Shown: one piece after another, positions 31,201 to 40,449 of the stretch
How positions within the stretch are numbered: the stretch's first letter is position 1
How the letters are laid out: every line of letters begins with the position of its first letter
Virus record (IMG/VR): IMGVR_UViG_3300033388_003324
Span: 1 to 43,285 of that record
DNA from: a virus
Reading direction: 5' to 3' (one strand)
Length of the DNA stretch: 43,285 nt
Program-made: the position numbers and the translations under genes
The notes under the pieces: model-generated
What the model was told of the DNA's origin: nothing
Seen by the model: only the letters and a program-made list of their open reading frames with translations
Databases searched by the model: none

Positions 31201-34200
31201 TTGACAAGATCCGGACCATACGAAGACTCAATATCTGTCGCATTAAACGAACCTGATTTTACAACACCATCAACCATGCGATGCGTCTGGGACTCTTCTA
31301 CTTCCTCTTCCGCCTGTTCTGTTATGGCTGCTCGATCCCCATTCGCGGATAGGTAAGCCTGTAGCAAAGCTTTAACCTGTTTATCTAAAGCAGATAACCG
31401 GCCTTTTTCTTTTTTCCTGGCTAGAGTCTTTTTCTTCCGTTCTCCAATATCCACGATCTCGCTTAATTCAGCTTTATTTTTATAGTAATCCTGCGCCTCT
31501 TTTATCTCAACTCCTGCAGCGAGTGTCCGGTCAAAGACCTCTCGTATTGTGTCGTCGATCTTGATACCTGTTCCGGCGATAGAGTTGTATACGGCGCTGA
31601 ACCATTCAGATAATCGAGTAAAAGCATTCGCCAACTTCACGCTCGGCGCTTTCCCCTCAAGGATATACTGCTCAAAAGCTTCCGCTATCCGTTCCGCGCC
31701 TTTACTTGTGATTGGACCGCCTTGAAAAGGAATATCATCAAGCTCGGATTCAAGCTCTAAGGAAGTATCCTCCCCCACGAGATCCGCTTTATCGTTCTCA
31801 AGTGGAGTAAGAATATCTACCGCGTCTTTAAGATCCTTCTTAAGTTCGCGTCGTGTGTCTTTTTCCTCTCGGAATGCGCTCTGAGCTTGTACCAGTTTTC
31901 CTATCAAGTCGTCTATGGATATCCCCTCTCCTTCAGCGAGTTCATCGATAGCGGACCCGTCAGGACTCTTGTTGAAAAAGTAGTTGGTAAGCCCAGACTC
32001 CTTTAGCTCGGTTCCGTAATCTTTGGTTTTTAATTCAGGCGACCTCCAAATACTGATTAGCCCAAAGAAAGGTTTCTTGCCGCGGTATTTGTCAATTATT
32101 TTTTTTTCTTCTACTAAACCGTCTTCGAAAACCATAAGCTCTTGTTCCGCTATGGCTACGCCCTCTTCCGCTTCAGGTATCTTCTCATTAAGCTCCTTAA
32201 GTCTCGCCGATTCTTTTTCAGTTAAAACTCTTTTAGGCGGAGCCTTCTTTTCTTCAGGTACAGTATCTTCCGTAGTTTCAGTTACTTCGGGTACGATATC
32301 TTCCGTAGCTTTAAGGGTTCTCTCCGTTACTCTCCCATTAGCAAAATCAACCAGGGTCAGATAATCTTCAGTGAACTGATCGTCACCTAACCCATGATCT
32401 ACGATTGCTTTCATATCCTTCATGTAGATATGGCTTAGTTCATGGGCCAGAGTGGTCTTGTCCGCTTTACCTTTAAACAGATTTATTATGGTAGCCCCGT
32501 CAGTGAACTGCGTAGAACCTCTGGGGTCTATTTTCTTTCCGGTCTCAGGATCTATCTCGTCTCCTTCAAAAACCTGATCTGTTGTGATAGTCGGATTAAC
32601 TCTTTTAAACCACTGTTCTGTGGTCTCACCGGTCTGTTTGGTAAGCGTCTTAGCACTCGCCAGGAATACATCTAACACATCGTCAGCGTCTTGAGCTTTA
32701 TACCCGCCGCCGCCCTGGTCCTTGGGCTTCATAAGCTGAGCGCGAATAGCAGTGAGTTCTTCCGGATACTGACTATCATCGATAATAGTGTCTATATTAT
32801 CTTGTGCTTCTTTTACATAATCATCAAAGTTTTCTTTAAACACTTTTAACTCGTTCTCTGTCATAGTGCTTAAGTCAAACCGTACATCTCCTCGTAGAGA
32901 TTGCTCTATAGAAGTACCCGCCATTTCCTTAACCCAGGTAGGTAGGGAAACTTCAAGATCTTTTCCTGTTGCTAACGCTTCTGTTATCTGATCACCAATA
33001 TTAAGCTTAGCAATAAGATCGTCCATGCCATGAGGATCACTCTGAAAAAGTTCCTGAACAGCAGAAGTAGATACATAAACTTTAGCGTCAGGATCTAAGG
33101 TTTTTAAGAACTGCTCTGTTATAGCCGGATCTCTCTTATGCGCGGTAGATTTAGCAGCAACTTCCATCAATTTATCATAAGCAGCGATAGCCTTATCAGA
33201 TTTGCGAGCAGTATACAACTGCATGGGTAATCCTAACCCACCCGTAACCGCCGTAGTGAACGCTGCGATTAAGCCTTCGTAAGAACTCTGTGATAATGTC
33301 TGTGGCAGCGCTTCTAAAAAAGCATCTACCTGTTCGCCTGGGGTTAGCCCTTTCTCAACAGCAGTACCCCAAATCTGAGATATAGATTCTGGTAGCCCCT
33401 GCATTGTTTCTGTAATCTGTTCCGTCCCTACCGATTCAACATACCGCCTAAAATACTGCTTCATCCCTTTAGACTTAAAAAGCTTCAGCACTTTACTTAC
33501 ACTAAATACCTCCATAACAGACTGAACACTAGAGTTAAAAAGCGCTGAGACCGCGGCCCTTCCTTCATCCACATCCTGCTCTACAAGGTCAGAGTACGTA
33601 CCACCGTAAATATATGGCATCATAAAAAGAGATGACCCAACAGGGCTTCCAGTAAGCACCGAAGTCGTGATAGCACCCCCTAATTGAGGGAATATACCAA
33701 CCGCGTCTAATGTAAACTGCTCGAATCCGCCCTGCCCCTGGATCGGGAAACTATTCAAAGCTTCGGATTTAGTGATCCTGTCAAAAGCCTCGTTTACTGT
33801 TTCGCGTCCGCCCTCGATACCCTGCAGGGCGCTCATAGCCGCGTCGAACCCACTAATAGAAGTGGTGCTTACTTGTGGCGCCCCGCCTTCATCTCCTGAC
33901 TCCGCCGCGAAACCCGCTATGGATTGCGCTGTCTGTAGAAGCCTCACTGCGGCTTCTTTTGAACCATGGACCAGGTTATGATGCGCCTTTTCGCTATAAG
34001 TCCCCCAATAGCCGGTATGGATAGCCTCATACTGTTTAAGCGAGTCTATATCGTCTCCTGCTTTCCGCATCGCTACAGGGTCCATAAGGAACCTCGCAAC
34101 ACGAGGGAACTTATACGTCCCGTCCTCTCGTTTGGACATTACGTCCTGCAGGACAGCCCTGACCTCATCGTTAATCTGCCACTCGTCAGGATTCTTTAGG

Positions 34201-34589
34201 ACATGCTCAAAGGGAACATCATTACGTTGAGCGATCTTATCTAAAGCCGCTGCGCTTTCTCTGCTTACACCGTAGAACGCTCTCGCCGACCATCCAATTC
34301 TGAAATCGTTTTCAATAACTGATCTGGAGAAACCCATTTCGCCTTCAGCCAGATACTGCCTGTTGGTCTTTTCCGCCTGTTCCTTTTCGATAGAAGACCG
34401 GAGAAGTTTAGGCGTGTGCTGAAAATCGATCTGGTCATCGTCCATGTCCTCCCACCCGTCTTCGTCAGAAGCGAAAGCGTAGTCCGTCTTCGGGCGCTGA
34501 GCTAAACTCTGAGATAAGGATACCGATTCAACTGTCTCCTGGGGGATGTCTTCGTATTCGTCGGAAGCTATTTCTTCTAAAATCGACAT
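28215..34589 (-). CDS. Giant internal virion/ejection protein with zincin motif (2124 aa)
   Basis: The longest protein of the genome. Its place, last of the internal virion genes and before the fibres, is that of T7 gp16, but it is about 700 residues longer. TTLAHELSHIYMKDM (HELSH near residue 716) is a zinc-metallopeptidase signature, as found in large polyvalent phage ejection proteins. Long charged helical regions (~740-900, ~1080-1300) suggest extended coiled coils. No lysozyme motif was identified with confidence. Such proteins leave the capsid with the DNA and form a conduit through the cell envelope. Hydrophobic segments near residues 300-330 and 400-460 could insert in membranes. Confidence 0.78.
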   Translation of the reverse strand: MSILEEIASDEYEDIPQETVESVSLSQSLAQRPKTDYAFASDEDGWEDMDDDQIDFQHTPKLLRSSIEKEQAEKTNRQYLAEGEMGFSRSVIENDFRIGWSARAFYGVSRESAAALDKIAQRNDVPFEHVLKNPDEWQINDEVRAVLQDVMSKREDGTYKFPRVARFLMDPVAMRKAGDDIDSLKQYEAIHTGYWGTYSEKAHHNLVHGSKEAAVRLLQTAQSIAGFAAESGDEGGAPQVSTTSISGFDAAMSALQGIEGGRETVNEAFDRITKSEALNSFPIQGQGGFEQFTLDAVGIFPQLGGAITTSVLTGSPVGSSLFMMPYIYGGTYSDLVEQDVDEGRAAVSALFNSSVQSVMEVFSVSKVLKLFKSKGMKQYFRRYVESVGTEQITETMQGLPESISQIWGTAVEKGLTPGEQVDAFLEALPQTLSQSSYEGLIAAFTTAVTGGLGLPMQLYTARKSDKAIAAYDKLMEVAAKSTAHKRDPAITEQFLKTLDPDAKVYVSTSAVQELFQSDPHGMDDLIAKLNIGDQITEALATGKDLEVSLPTWVKEMAGTSIEQSLRGDVRFDLSTMTENELKVFKENFDDYVKEAQDNIDTIIDDSQYPEELTAIRAQLMKPKDQGGGGYKAQDADDVLDVFLASAKTLTKQTGETTEQWFKRVNPTITTDQVFEGDEIDPETGKKIDPRGSTQFTDGATIINLFKGKADKTTLAHELSHIYMKDMKAIVDHGLGDDQFTEDYLTLVDFANGRVTERTLKATEDIVPEVTETTEDTVPEEKKAPPKRVLTEKESARLKELNEKIPEAEEGVAIAEQELMVFEDGLVEEKKIIDKYRGKKPFFGLISIWRSPELKTKDYGTELKESGLTNYFFNKSPDGSAIDELAEGEGISIDDLIGKLVQAQSAFREEKDTRRELKKDLKDAVDILTPLENDKADLVGEDTSLELESELDDIPFQGGPITSKGAERIAEAFEQYILEGKAPSVKLANAFTRLSEWFSAVYNSIAGTGIKIDDTIREVFDRTLAAGVEIKEAQDYYKNKAELSEIVDIGERKKKTLARKKEKGRLSALDKQVKALLQAYLSANGDRAAITEQAEEEVEESQTHRMVDGVVKSGSFNATDIESSYGPDLVKQMKSINPSMVTKNGKVTFARAVIDYGYANEEAMLRDITGATSKSQAIQELTDKKVLDLEAEIREFATRDETVPGDEAYHNPRQLDYLVAEYNILIDQIEKIGKRRIPRLTTKVLRDTAEEKLKGMTIKKGTRYDSWARTEERYSSEWARALAAKDFEAAYKARRNVLMNHALVQASVKARDARIKWEAKYKPTAILKRLKNVEYSFQENVKSILQAYGLTTAKTLAPNRPDNIPSLKSLDDTLNEIVNDWIHSRSKPEGYTTWKDLTIRQMEQLDKSLDSIITYGSDAMISIEQEGDAKVSSFVQASKDAAKDIKNRLHEFGSKARMLLDGAAAQLSQVEFDFEKLDGYSFTKNGVFGPMRKLFNRGVAAETAFVDMKNEVFEAARPHWKVIAAAVKRLDKNGAELAALDQDVPLPEMMRLVSKGQWSGERVVTYLLNQGNKGNQKALTGAYGFTAEQEVFISQMLETDELAALQGIWDSNDILFKRSDEVFFNIYNQHVEKVKGEPVSFISKSGEAVTLDGGYYPLQFDNSISTIADQRTAEQREKALLQNQNNNIYRKTTPEHGNLTGRVGSNLPPELSTSVWVTNLTNTARFISHAEYLKDMNRVTLDPGWAKMAKDKLGAQMYSQIRSWVQYQSNPTRRIEGPIEAFLESEKQASTVLILGADISVGIKQRLSMLSAVQEIGLDWVVKGFSATDGKSSILGLKNVESWQKVLKMSPYMRTRGKNIDREISDLRGKMDPLVKTWNLSGIEFTKNDVMNVMMEFIQMNDRATVGVVWQGAFMKSLHLSKTSDEDARIKEAVEFADAIVRTTQPSTLPIDLNKLQRSEGYMRFVTSFMTWTFKNWNRMTSKVNALRDKAITPQAFARHFFLEYCLASVSGEIISSLLGRGELPEWYEMMLAPVWFVPGNLPVVRDLKSYWYYGQPIGTSIWGKRVSIVADSAKDMYNAVGEDQMFAQWALSIGRAIEAQTGILAIKSSEEILTIYDGISNRGE

Positions 34590-34598
34590 TATCGTTTC

Positions 34599-36491
34599 CT
34601 ATTTAATAGATACTTTTCTATCGAGTAAACCTATGGCGGGGAATGTAACCGCGCCCCTAAGAAATTTGTTTCCTGCTTTAATTTGTCTCGTTGCTCTCTC
34701 TTGATTGCTTTCCGTTTTCTCCGCGGATTCTGTCTCTTTAGTCGGAACCTCAATATCTTTAAGACTTATATTGTCGAAGCTGATAGCACCACTGGCTGAA
34801 ACCTTCTTACGTCTACCTCTTATAAAGAACCCATTTGTGTCATATACGATAGTTGTGTTTCCTGATTGAGTGTAGTAGACGTTAGCCTCTTTATCGTATA
34901 TTGCTGTTTTAGGAAGATTAGCCGGTCTGTTTGCTTCGAATATCGCGTCCGCGCTTTCGTGATACGGAACCTCAAATCTGTAATCAACAAAATTACGCCC
35001 AACATGAGGCGCGCCCATTAGCATCGCAGCGATATCACCCCCTGCATCCCCTTCCTTTTTAGAATCGGGAAGGTTATTATACGATATCCGGAACTGTTCC
35101 CAATATCTCTGCTCCATTGTGGCTTTCTTCAATTTAATGGCGTCACTGTCGCCGTTATCTTTCCTGAACAGCCCTGTCGCAGCGGCATACTGCTTAGCCG
35201 CTTGAAACGCTTGGTCTTCTGAGCTAGCCACGCCGGACTCTCTTTTCGTCGCTTGATCATTAATGATAGTCTTAGCCAAGGTTCCCAACACCATAACATG
35301 ATCGTTAGGATCGTACGCCTGTTGCTCATCAACTGACATGTTTTTATATCTCGCGTATTCCATAATGGCTTCTGGAGTGTTTCCTTTACCAAGGGTCGCC
35401 TTAGCGTTCCTCAACCGTCTTTCTCTTATCACATTCTCCAATTTACGTTCTTCAGCTATGTCCAATTTACCCCTTGGTATATCCGATTCGGAATAAGCAG
35501 GGTCATTAGCTTTATCGGCTTCCGACTCATAGAACTTCTTGTACGTAGCCTCTGCTATCACCTCGCCGTCTTGATGCCGTTTTCTCAAATCTCTTCGTAT
35601 GGCGTTTGTTACTTCAGCCGGAAGAGGATTACCTTCTACATCCATAGCAGTATCCGCCGCGTCAAGTTTTTCTTTAAGAGTGGTGAACCCCTTATTAATA
35701 GCGATAGACCTGGCCTTAATTATCTCTGTTTCGGAAGCCCCTTTCAGCTCCGCTTCGTACTTCGCGACAAGAGCCGGACTCATAGCCCCACCGTACTTCT
35801 GCAGCTTGGCGTAAGCACTCGTAGCTGAATCCGCATCTGCTGAAGCGTCTATTATCGACCCAAAATACGCATCTGTACCGGCCTGAACGTAAGCATCTAT
35901 TACATCTTTAGTCGCTTTATCCCCATGTTCCTGTTTCGCCAACTGAACCAGATTAGGAGCTATATGAGTCTTATAGTCGTTTATGATATCAAGGTCATTG
36001 TTTCTATTCTGAATTGATCTGTTCGTTACGGTCATGTTTCTGGCTTTTACCGTGGAGGTCTGATACTTTTCTATTTCCGATCTTTCGTGCGCGCCCACGT
36101 TTGTGACGTACCCCCGCCTGGAGTTCTGGACATTATTCCCAAACATCTCCTGCGCCGTTCCGCTTAACTTAAAATCAGTAATGGCTTTCTGACTTACTTT
36201 ATCGCTTTGCGAGGAAATTCTTTCCACCGCTCCGAGAGAATCCGCTTCGTTCTTCGCATACTCCTCTCCGGAAAACGCTATCATCTGATTGTCATAAGAG
36301 TTAAGCGCGTCACGAACCCGCGTTGTGTCTATCTTTTTTTGGAGGTCTGTAGCAGCGGCGGTAAGAGCGTCCCCGAATTGCGCTCTCTGGATATGCTTCG
36401 CTACGCCAAACGCGCCTCTTCCCACACCTGGGGTTCTTAATGCGCCCGTAACCGGTCTCCGTGCTATCGTTCCTATCTTTATGTCCGCCAT
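34599..36491 (-). CDS. Internal virion protein, T7 gp15-like (630 aa)
   Basis: Start set at 36491 behind GGGGAGA, one base after the preceding stop; the in-frame upstream ATG lies in that gene. Begins MADIKIGTIARRPVTGALRT. Mostly helical with Ala/Lys/Asp-rich segments (QAMIxx-free; for example TDLQKKIDTTRVRDALNSYD), like the gp15-class proteins that form the periplasmic tube for DNA ejection. The order gp14-like, gp15-like, giant gp16-like supports this. No enzymatic motif seen. Confidence 0.7.
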   Translation of the reverse strand: MADIKIGTIARRPVTGALRTPGVGRGAFGVAKHIQRAQFGDALTAAATDLQKKIDTTRVRDALNSYDNQMIAFSGEEYAKNEADSLGAVERISSQSDKVSQKAITDFKLSGTAQEMFGNNVQNSRRGYVTNVGAHERSEIEKYQTSTVKARNMTVTNRSIQNRNNDLDIINDYKTHIAPNLVQLAKQEHGDKATKDVIDAYVQAGTDAYFGSIIDASADADSATSAYAKLQKYGGAMSPALVAKYEAELKGASETEIIKARSIAINKGFTTLKEKLDAADTAMDVEGNPLPAEVTNAIRRDLRKRHQDGEVIAEATYKKFYESEADKANDPAYSESDIPRGKLDIAEERKLENVIRERRLRNAKATLGKGNTPEAIMEYARYKNMSVDEQQAYDPNDHVMVLGTLAKTIINDQATKRESGVASSEDQAFQAAKQYAAATGLFRKDNGDSDAIKLKKATMEQRYWEQFRISYNNLPDSKKEGDAGGDIAAMLMGAPHVGRNFVDYRFEVPYHESADAIFEANRPANLPKTAIYDKEANVYYTQSGNTTIVYDTNGFFIRGRRKKVSASGAISFDNISLKDIEVPTKETESAEKTESNQERATRQIKAGNKFLRGAVTFPAIGLLDRKVSIK

Positions 36492-36492
36492 A

Positions 36493-37071
36493 TTATCTCC
36501 CCGCGCTAAAAAACGCAAAATTTTGACTGCCTGTAGATGGCGGTGTTATTTTCTTTTTTGGTATAGCCGCTTTGACATTTGTAAACGAATTACTTAGCGC
36601 TCCTGCGTTTGATAACAGTGATGTGGCCCCCGCTAACAACGGAGAGGTTTTTGTGCTTCTGGCAAAATCCGCTCCGGTCAATAGCAGATCTCTCTCTGAC
36701 TCCAATCCCGCGGCTTCTCTTTCGGAGTTATTAATAATAACCATAGCATCAACTTCACTTTCGGCGTAAAGATCCGACAGATAATCGTGAAAAGACCCCG
36801 ATTCTGCTAAGAGATTAGAGGCCCCTTGATTGGCTACCTCACGCCCTCTCTTCACACGCGCTCTCCTCCGGAAGTTCTCCACGTCTGCCTCGCCCCTGGC
36901 GAGAGCATCCACTCTTGCCTGTTCCGCTCTCTTGGCATTATATTTAGCAATATCGCTTTCGTAATCAGCGGCATCATTCCTTGCTTGGGCAGCTTGGTGT
37001 GCGCTATACGCGGACACCCCCACTCCTACCGCCGATAAGATGGCGGGTATAAAAGGGACCACAGGCGCCAT
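36493..37071 (-). CDS. Internal virion protein, T7 gp14-like (192 aa)
   Basis: A 192-residue protein. The N-terminus MAPVVPFIPAILSAVGVGVS is a hydrophobic helix, followed by a long Ala/Glu/Arg-rich helix (DAADYESDIAKYNAKRAEQA). This is the usual layout of gp14-like ejection proteins, which insert in the outer membrane as the pore during infection. Further short hydrophobic stretch near 140-165 (SPLLAGATSLLSNAGALS). Located just upstream of the gp15-like gene. RBS TAGGAGAG. Confidence 0.7.
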   Translation of the reverse strand: MAPVVPFIPAILSAVGVGVSAYSAHQAAQARNDAADYESDIAKYNAKRAEQARVDALARGEADVENFRRRARVKRGREVANQGASNLLAESGSFHDYLSDLYAESEVDAMVIINNSEREAAGLESERDLLLTGADFARSTKTSPLLAGATSLLSNAGALSNSFTNVKAAIPKKKITPPSTGSQNFAFFSAGR

Positions 37072-37080
37072 AACTCTCTC

Positions 37081-37539
37081 CTAATTAATTTTCATTACAT
37101 AAAATAAATCTTGATTATCACCAAAAGTCCTAAGTCCACAGTACTCAAAACCACACCACATTAACCATTTTTTAGAAACGATATTCTCATGATGTACCAA
37201 AGTTTCAAGTGAACCCACTTCGTCTTTCATCTGCTTCACAAAACCCTTACTTTTACGAATAACTTCTATCTTTACCTGGTCTAGTTTTTCTGTCGCTACA
37301 AACCACGGGGCCCCTACAGGGTCCATGACCGTAGCTCTCCTCACTCCGAACGCCATTATCGCCTCACCATAAAGTAACACCACCCAGGCTTTATCAGACA
37401 TCTGAAAAGAATAAATAGCAGTAACATCCGCGTTACGCCCCCCTAAAGCTTTAGCAACCACTTCGTCAGACTCTCTAAGAGATCCCTTCATAAAGTCAAT
37501 ATGCTCTCTCTCTGCTTTTACTATCCGTACTCTATCCAT
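37081..37539 (-). CDS. GNAT-like virion protein, T7 gp13-like (152 aa)
   Basis: A 152-residue protein. The sequence has the GNAT-fold spacing: an N-terminal strand-helix (VRIVKAEREHIDFMKGSLRE), central strands KAWVVLLYGEAIMAFGVRR, and a C-terminal 'SKKWLMWCGFEYCG' turn typical of acetyltransferase-like folds. Such proteins stand between the tail tube B and internal virion genes in T7-like phages (gp13), and are thought to have lost or altered enzyme activity. No clear acetyl-CoA P-loop. It overlaps the end of the tail tube B gene by 8 bases. Confidence 0.65.
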   Translation of the reverse strand: MDRVRIVKAEREHIDFMKGSLRESDEVVAKALGGRNADVTAIYSFQMSDKAWVVLLYGEAIMAFGVRRATVMDPVGAPWFVATEKLDQVKIEVIRKSKGFVKQMKDEVGSLETLVHHENIVSKKWLMWCGFEYCGLRTFGDNQDLFYVMKIN

Positions 37540-39754
37540 CGCCGTATTCTATTTTAGCTGTATATGAAAGAACGGTTAATGGAACCGGATCTACCGTTTG
37601 TATATGAACCTTAGCGTCGGTTCCGCTATCTGTAGGGGTAAACGTAGTTTTCTTGGACCCCTCCCAAAGTTCGTTAGACTCTCCGTATTTCTCGTTTTCT
37701 CTGAAAGCTATCGGGTCAAGATGGTCCTCGTCCGGACCGACTAACGCTTGCCTGGCGTTTCGCACCCGTATCTCCAGTTCAACTACAGATTTCTCCCGCC
37801 CCTGAAGAGAGCTAGACTGTAGTGAGTTATTAGATGAAGCGGTACCCTGAAGCCCAAGAGAAGTAAAGTCGCAAACATATCCGAGCCCCACTACAACGTA
37901 TGACGCCTCTATACCTAAGTCCACCGTGCCGCTCTCTACCACTAAATTCCTAATTACATTTCCATCAGCTAACGCGACTACAGTTTCCCCCTCCAGATGA
38001 TCAAGCCCCGATATGACCTGAGCCGGTACGTCATCATACACAAGCCCACTATCAACCATAAAAGCCGTAGACACATCCCCCGCCACTTCTATTCTCTTCC
38101 TGGAGCGCTCGATATATCTTTTAGTTTCACCGTTTATAGTCCTATTAACCGCCCGATAAACGACATCTGCTTTAGCGCTTGTTCTTATACTTACTATATC
38201 TTCTACCTGATGCGCGCCCGAAGAACCTCCGGTAGTATGCTGATGCCACGCCCAGATTTTATGCTTTCTGTAATATGTAAGGCCCAGGACAACGCCATCG
38301 TCCCTTACACACCAAACTATTGAGTCCGGATATCTTTGGTAGCACCACGCTACAATATAATGACCTTCAAAAAGATGCTCCCCTAAAATAGATACGTCGT
38401 CCCCGTCATACCCTTCAACATCCAGGGAAAACGCGAGATCCTGGACAACTGCGTTATTCCCCTCTAAGAATAAAATCGTCTTACCTACCACGAGAGGTTG
38501 TATATATGAGACCCCTATATCTGTCTGCGTAATCATCTTTGGGATATCTGTAGGGGTAACAGGCCCTCCACCCTGGCCGGTAAGACTCCACACAGCTTCA
38601 TCAGTCCCGATAATAAGCTGCTCCATAGCGACGAACCACATTATCTCGCTAAGTCTCCTACCATCGATATTATACACGTAAGGGTCGCTCGCTTTTAACG
38701 GGCTAGATAAATTAAAATTATCTGGGTATTTTGTCTTAGAAGCTTGTATCCTACCAACGCTCTCGTTTGGTCTCCCATAAGTCATCCTCTGCTGATAGAA
38801 AGCTAAAACTCCAGGATATGTGTCTTCTTCCGACATAGGGTTCGCCACAATGGGCGCTGAGTCTAGTCTATCCACCCGCATAGTATCCGCCGGTATTTCG
38901 TACGAAGAGTCCACCGTGTTTCCTATCTTATAATGCGATCCATTTTCGATAAGGTATACGTTGTAACTCGTGGCTAGTTCATTGTCGTCCCAAGTTAATT
39001 CATCCCCCAAGTTCGCAGTAACCTCAGCAGCAGCTACCTCAGATTCGTCTCCGTTCACCCCTACCGCGGTAACATTATAAGTAAAGTTCGTTGATCCGGT
39101 CCCCGTAAGGTTAAGTACCTGGGTCATCGACGATCCTTTTTCGTTTTCTATAAACTCCCACTGTTCCACCCCATATCTGGTCAACGTCATTGTAGGGTGG
39201 TTCGGGTGTGTTAAATATATTATGTCCTTGTCTTGCGCGAACTTTATATAGGGTAACTCTGCTTCAGAATAAGGGGTCCTAATAGCCAGGATATCATCTT
39301 GCACCAACTGCCAGTTCTCGGGAGCAGCTAGAGGAGTGGGTAATGGCGTAGCTACATACACCGTAGCAACATAACAATAATACTTCTCGCCAAGATACGC
39401 TACATACGCCCCTAATGGGTAGCTGCTATCATCAGCCCAAACAGTAGCCTCCTCAGATATAAGAACCGCTCCATTTTCCCATATAAAACGCATAAGGTAC
39501 TCTTCAAGCTGAACCACAAAGTATTGGTCCACCGAGAACTGAAAAGTGAGCATCCGCCCCTTTTTAGAAGAGTCGCTATATTCTACTACATACTCATGCC
39601 CGCCCCTGTTCGAGAAGCCCCCGTGGGGGGAAACATAAAAGTTCCGTAGAAGACTTGCCCCTATAGGATATTTATCAAGAGAGGGCCTCTGATGTACTGC
39701 AGGAGTTAGCTCCCCGCCGGTAAATGCTTCCTGGGTTACTCTGGTAACGCCCAT
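37532..39754 (-). CDS. Tail tubular protein B (gp12-like nozzle)
   Basis: A 740-residue protein. The opening VTRVTQEAFTGGELTPAVHQ, RPSLDKYPIGASLLRNFYVS and 'PHGGFSNRGGHEYV' is the typical start of podoviral tail nozzle/tube B proteins ('nFs.GElsp.l.gR.DL.kY..g.....Nf.v.p.GG...RpG'). The remainder is beta-rich with fibronectin-like stretches (~210-290). The protein closes the distal end of the short tail and opens on host contact. Start in a TAATG overlap with tail tubular A; complete length. Confidence 0.85.
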   Translation of the reverse strand: MGVTRVTQEAFTGGELTPAVHQRPSLDKYPIGASLLRNFYVSPHGGFSNRGGHEYVVEYSDSSKKGRMLTFQFSVDQYFVVQLEEYLMRFIWENGAVLISEEATVWADDSSYPLGAYVAYLGEKYYCYVATVYVATPLPTPLAAPENWQLVQDDILAIRTPYSEAELPYIKFAQDKDIIYLTHPNHPTMTLTRYGVEQWEFIENEKGSSMTQVLNLTGTGSTNFTYNVTAVGVNGDESEVAAAEVTANLGDELTWDDNELATSYNVYLIENGSHYKIGNTVDSSYEIPADTMRVDRLDSAPIVANPMSEEDTYPGVLAFYQQRMTYGRPNESVGRIQASKTKYPDNFNLSSPLKASDPYVYNIDGRRLSEIMWFVAMEQLIIGTDEAVWSLTGQGGGPVTPTDIPKMITQTDIGVSYIQPLVVGKTILFLEGNNAVVQDLAFSLDVEGYDGDDVSILGEHLFEGHYIVAWCYQRYPDSIVWCVRDDGVVLGLTYYRKHKIWAWHQHTTGGSSGAHQVEDIVSIRTSAKADVVYRAVNRTINGETKRYIERSRKRIEVAGDVSTAFMVDSGLVYDDVPAQVISGLDHLEGETVVALADGNVIRNLVVESGTVDLGIEASYVVVGLGYVCDFTSLGLQGTASSNNSLQSSSLQGREKSVVELEIRVRNARQALVGPDEDHLDPIAFRENEKYGESNELWEGSKKTTFTPTDSGTDAKVHIQTVDPVPLTVLSYTAKIEYGDG

Positions 39755-40389
39755 TAGCCTCGCCTCGCTTTAACAAAAGAACTCTCCTGTTCAGGCTTAT
39801 GGTTGTCCACATTCGCGTTAAGCGCCTTAGCATTATCCAAAAACGCCTGATGCAAAGTCATAAGGTCCTGGTGTTTCTGGATATCACCTTTAAGAGGTAT
39901 AGCCAACTGCGCGCCAAGCCAGTACGTTAAATCCAAAATGAAATTTGGAGACATTAGATTAGTATCTTCTACCCTGGCCGTATACTCCATCTCCGCGTCA
40001 GCGTAATTAGTTAGAATCCTTTTTTGGTTTAGATCAGATATAGTTACTTCTTTAAACGGGATACCTTTTACCCCGTCGTTTCCGAAGATACTCCCCCCCT
40101 GATACGCGGAAGACTCAAGCGGATCTACAATACGTCTTAGTATTAAATTATTTGAAGGTACAACGTACGCATATGACCACCCTGTATAAACTTCATCCGT
40201 TAACGCGAGGGGCTTCCTTACACTAGCGAAAGTCCAATCCTGGGACTCCAAAAGAGAATCTTTAGCTAAGTCGTAAAGAAGCTCACACTGCCGAGCGGGT
40301 TCTGACAAACCATCAAAATCAGATATACTGCCCGCGCCCACGCGTGATAAGGAGATATTACATATCGCTATATAACCTGGATTAGGCAT
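39754..40389 (-). CDS. Tail tubular protein A (gp11-like adaptor)
   Basis: A 211-residue protein. MPNPGYIAICNISLSRVGAG and 'GLSEPARQCELLYDLAKDSLLESQDWTFASVRKPLAL' carry the N-terminal signature of podoviral adaptor/gatekeeper proteins ('iaNlAL.riGa..I.sl.d.s..A..c...yd.ardalL....W.FA..ra.La'). It joins the portal to the nozzle and anchors the fibres. A strong RBS (GGAGGAG) precedes the ATG. It is preceded by a GC-rich hairpin that separates head from tail genes. Confidence 0.88.
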   Translation of the reverse strand: MPNPGYIAICNISLSRVGAGSISDFDGLSEPARQCELLYDLAKDSLLESQDWTFASVRKPLALTDEVYTGWSYAYVVPSNNLILRRIVDPLESSAYQGGSIFGNDGVKGIPFKEVTISDLNQKRILTNYADAEMEYTARVEDTNLMSPNFILDLTYWLGAQLAIPLKGDIQKHQDLMTLHQAFLDNAKALNANVDNHKPEQESSFVKARRG

Positions 40390-40409
40390 TCTGCTCCTCC
40401 TCTATCAAC

Positions 40410-40442
40410 GGCAGGGCGCCTCACCTAAAAACGCCCCCCGCC
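40410..40442 (-). other. GC-rich stem-loop between head and tail genes
   Basis: Arms at 40442-40432 (GGCGGGGGGCG on the minus strand) and 40420-40410 (GGCGCCCTGCC) pair over nine positions with one wobble and one mismatch, loop TTTTTAGGTGA. There is no U-tract behind it, so partial termination, RNA processing or uncoupling of head and tail expression are all possible. Confidence 0.45.
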
Positions 40443-40449
40443 GGTAGTC

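Noticed and set aside
28762-34199. Several plus-strand frames of 65-113 codons inside the giant virion gene
   Set aside because: They are antisense to an intact 2124-residue frame and show no RBS or recognisable protein pattern.
37081-37539. GNAT-like protein as a moron or host-modifying acetyltransferase
   Set aside because: Its position between tail tube B and gp14-like genes and the lack of an acetyl-CoA loop fit the T7 gp13 class better.
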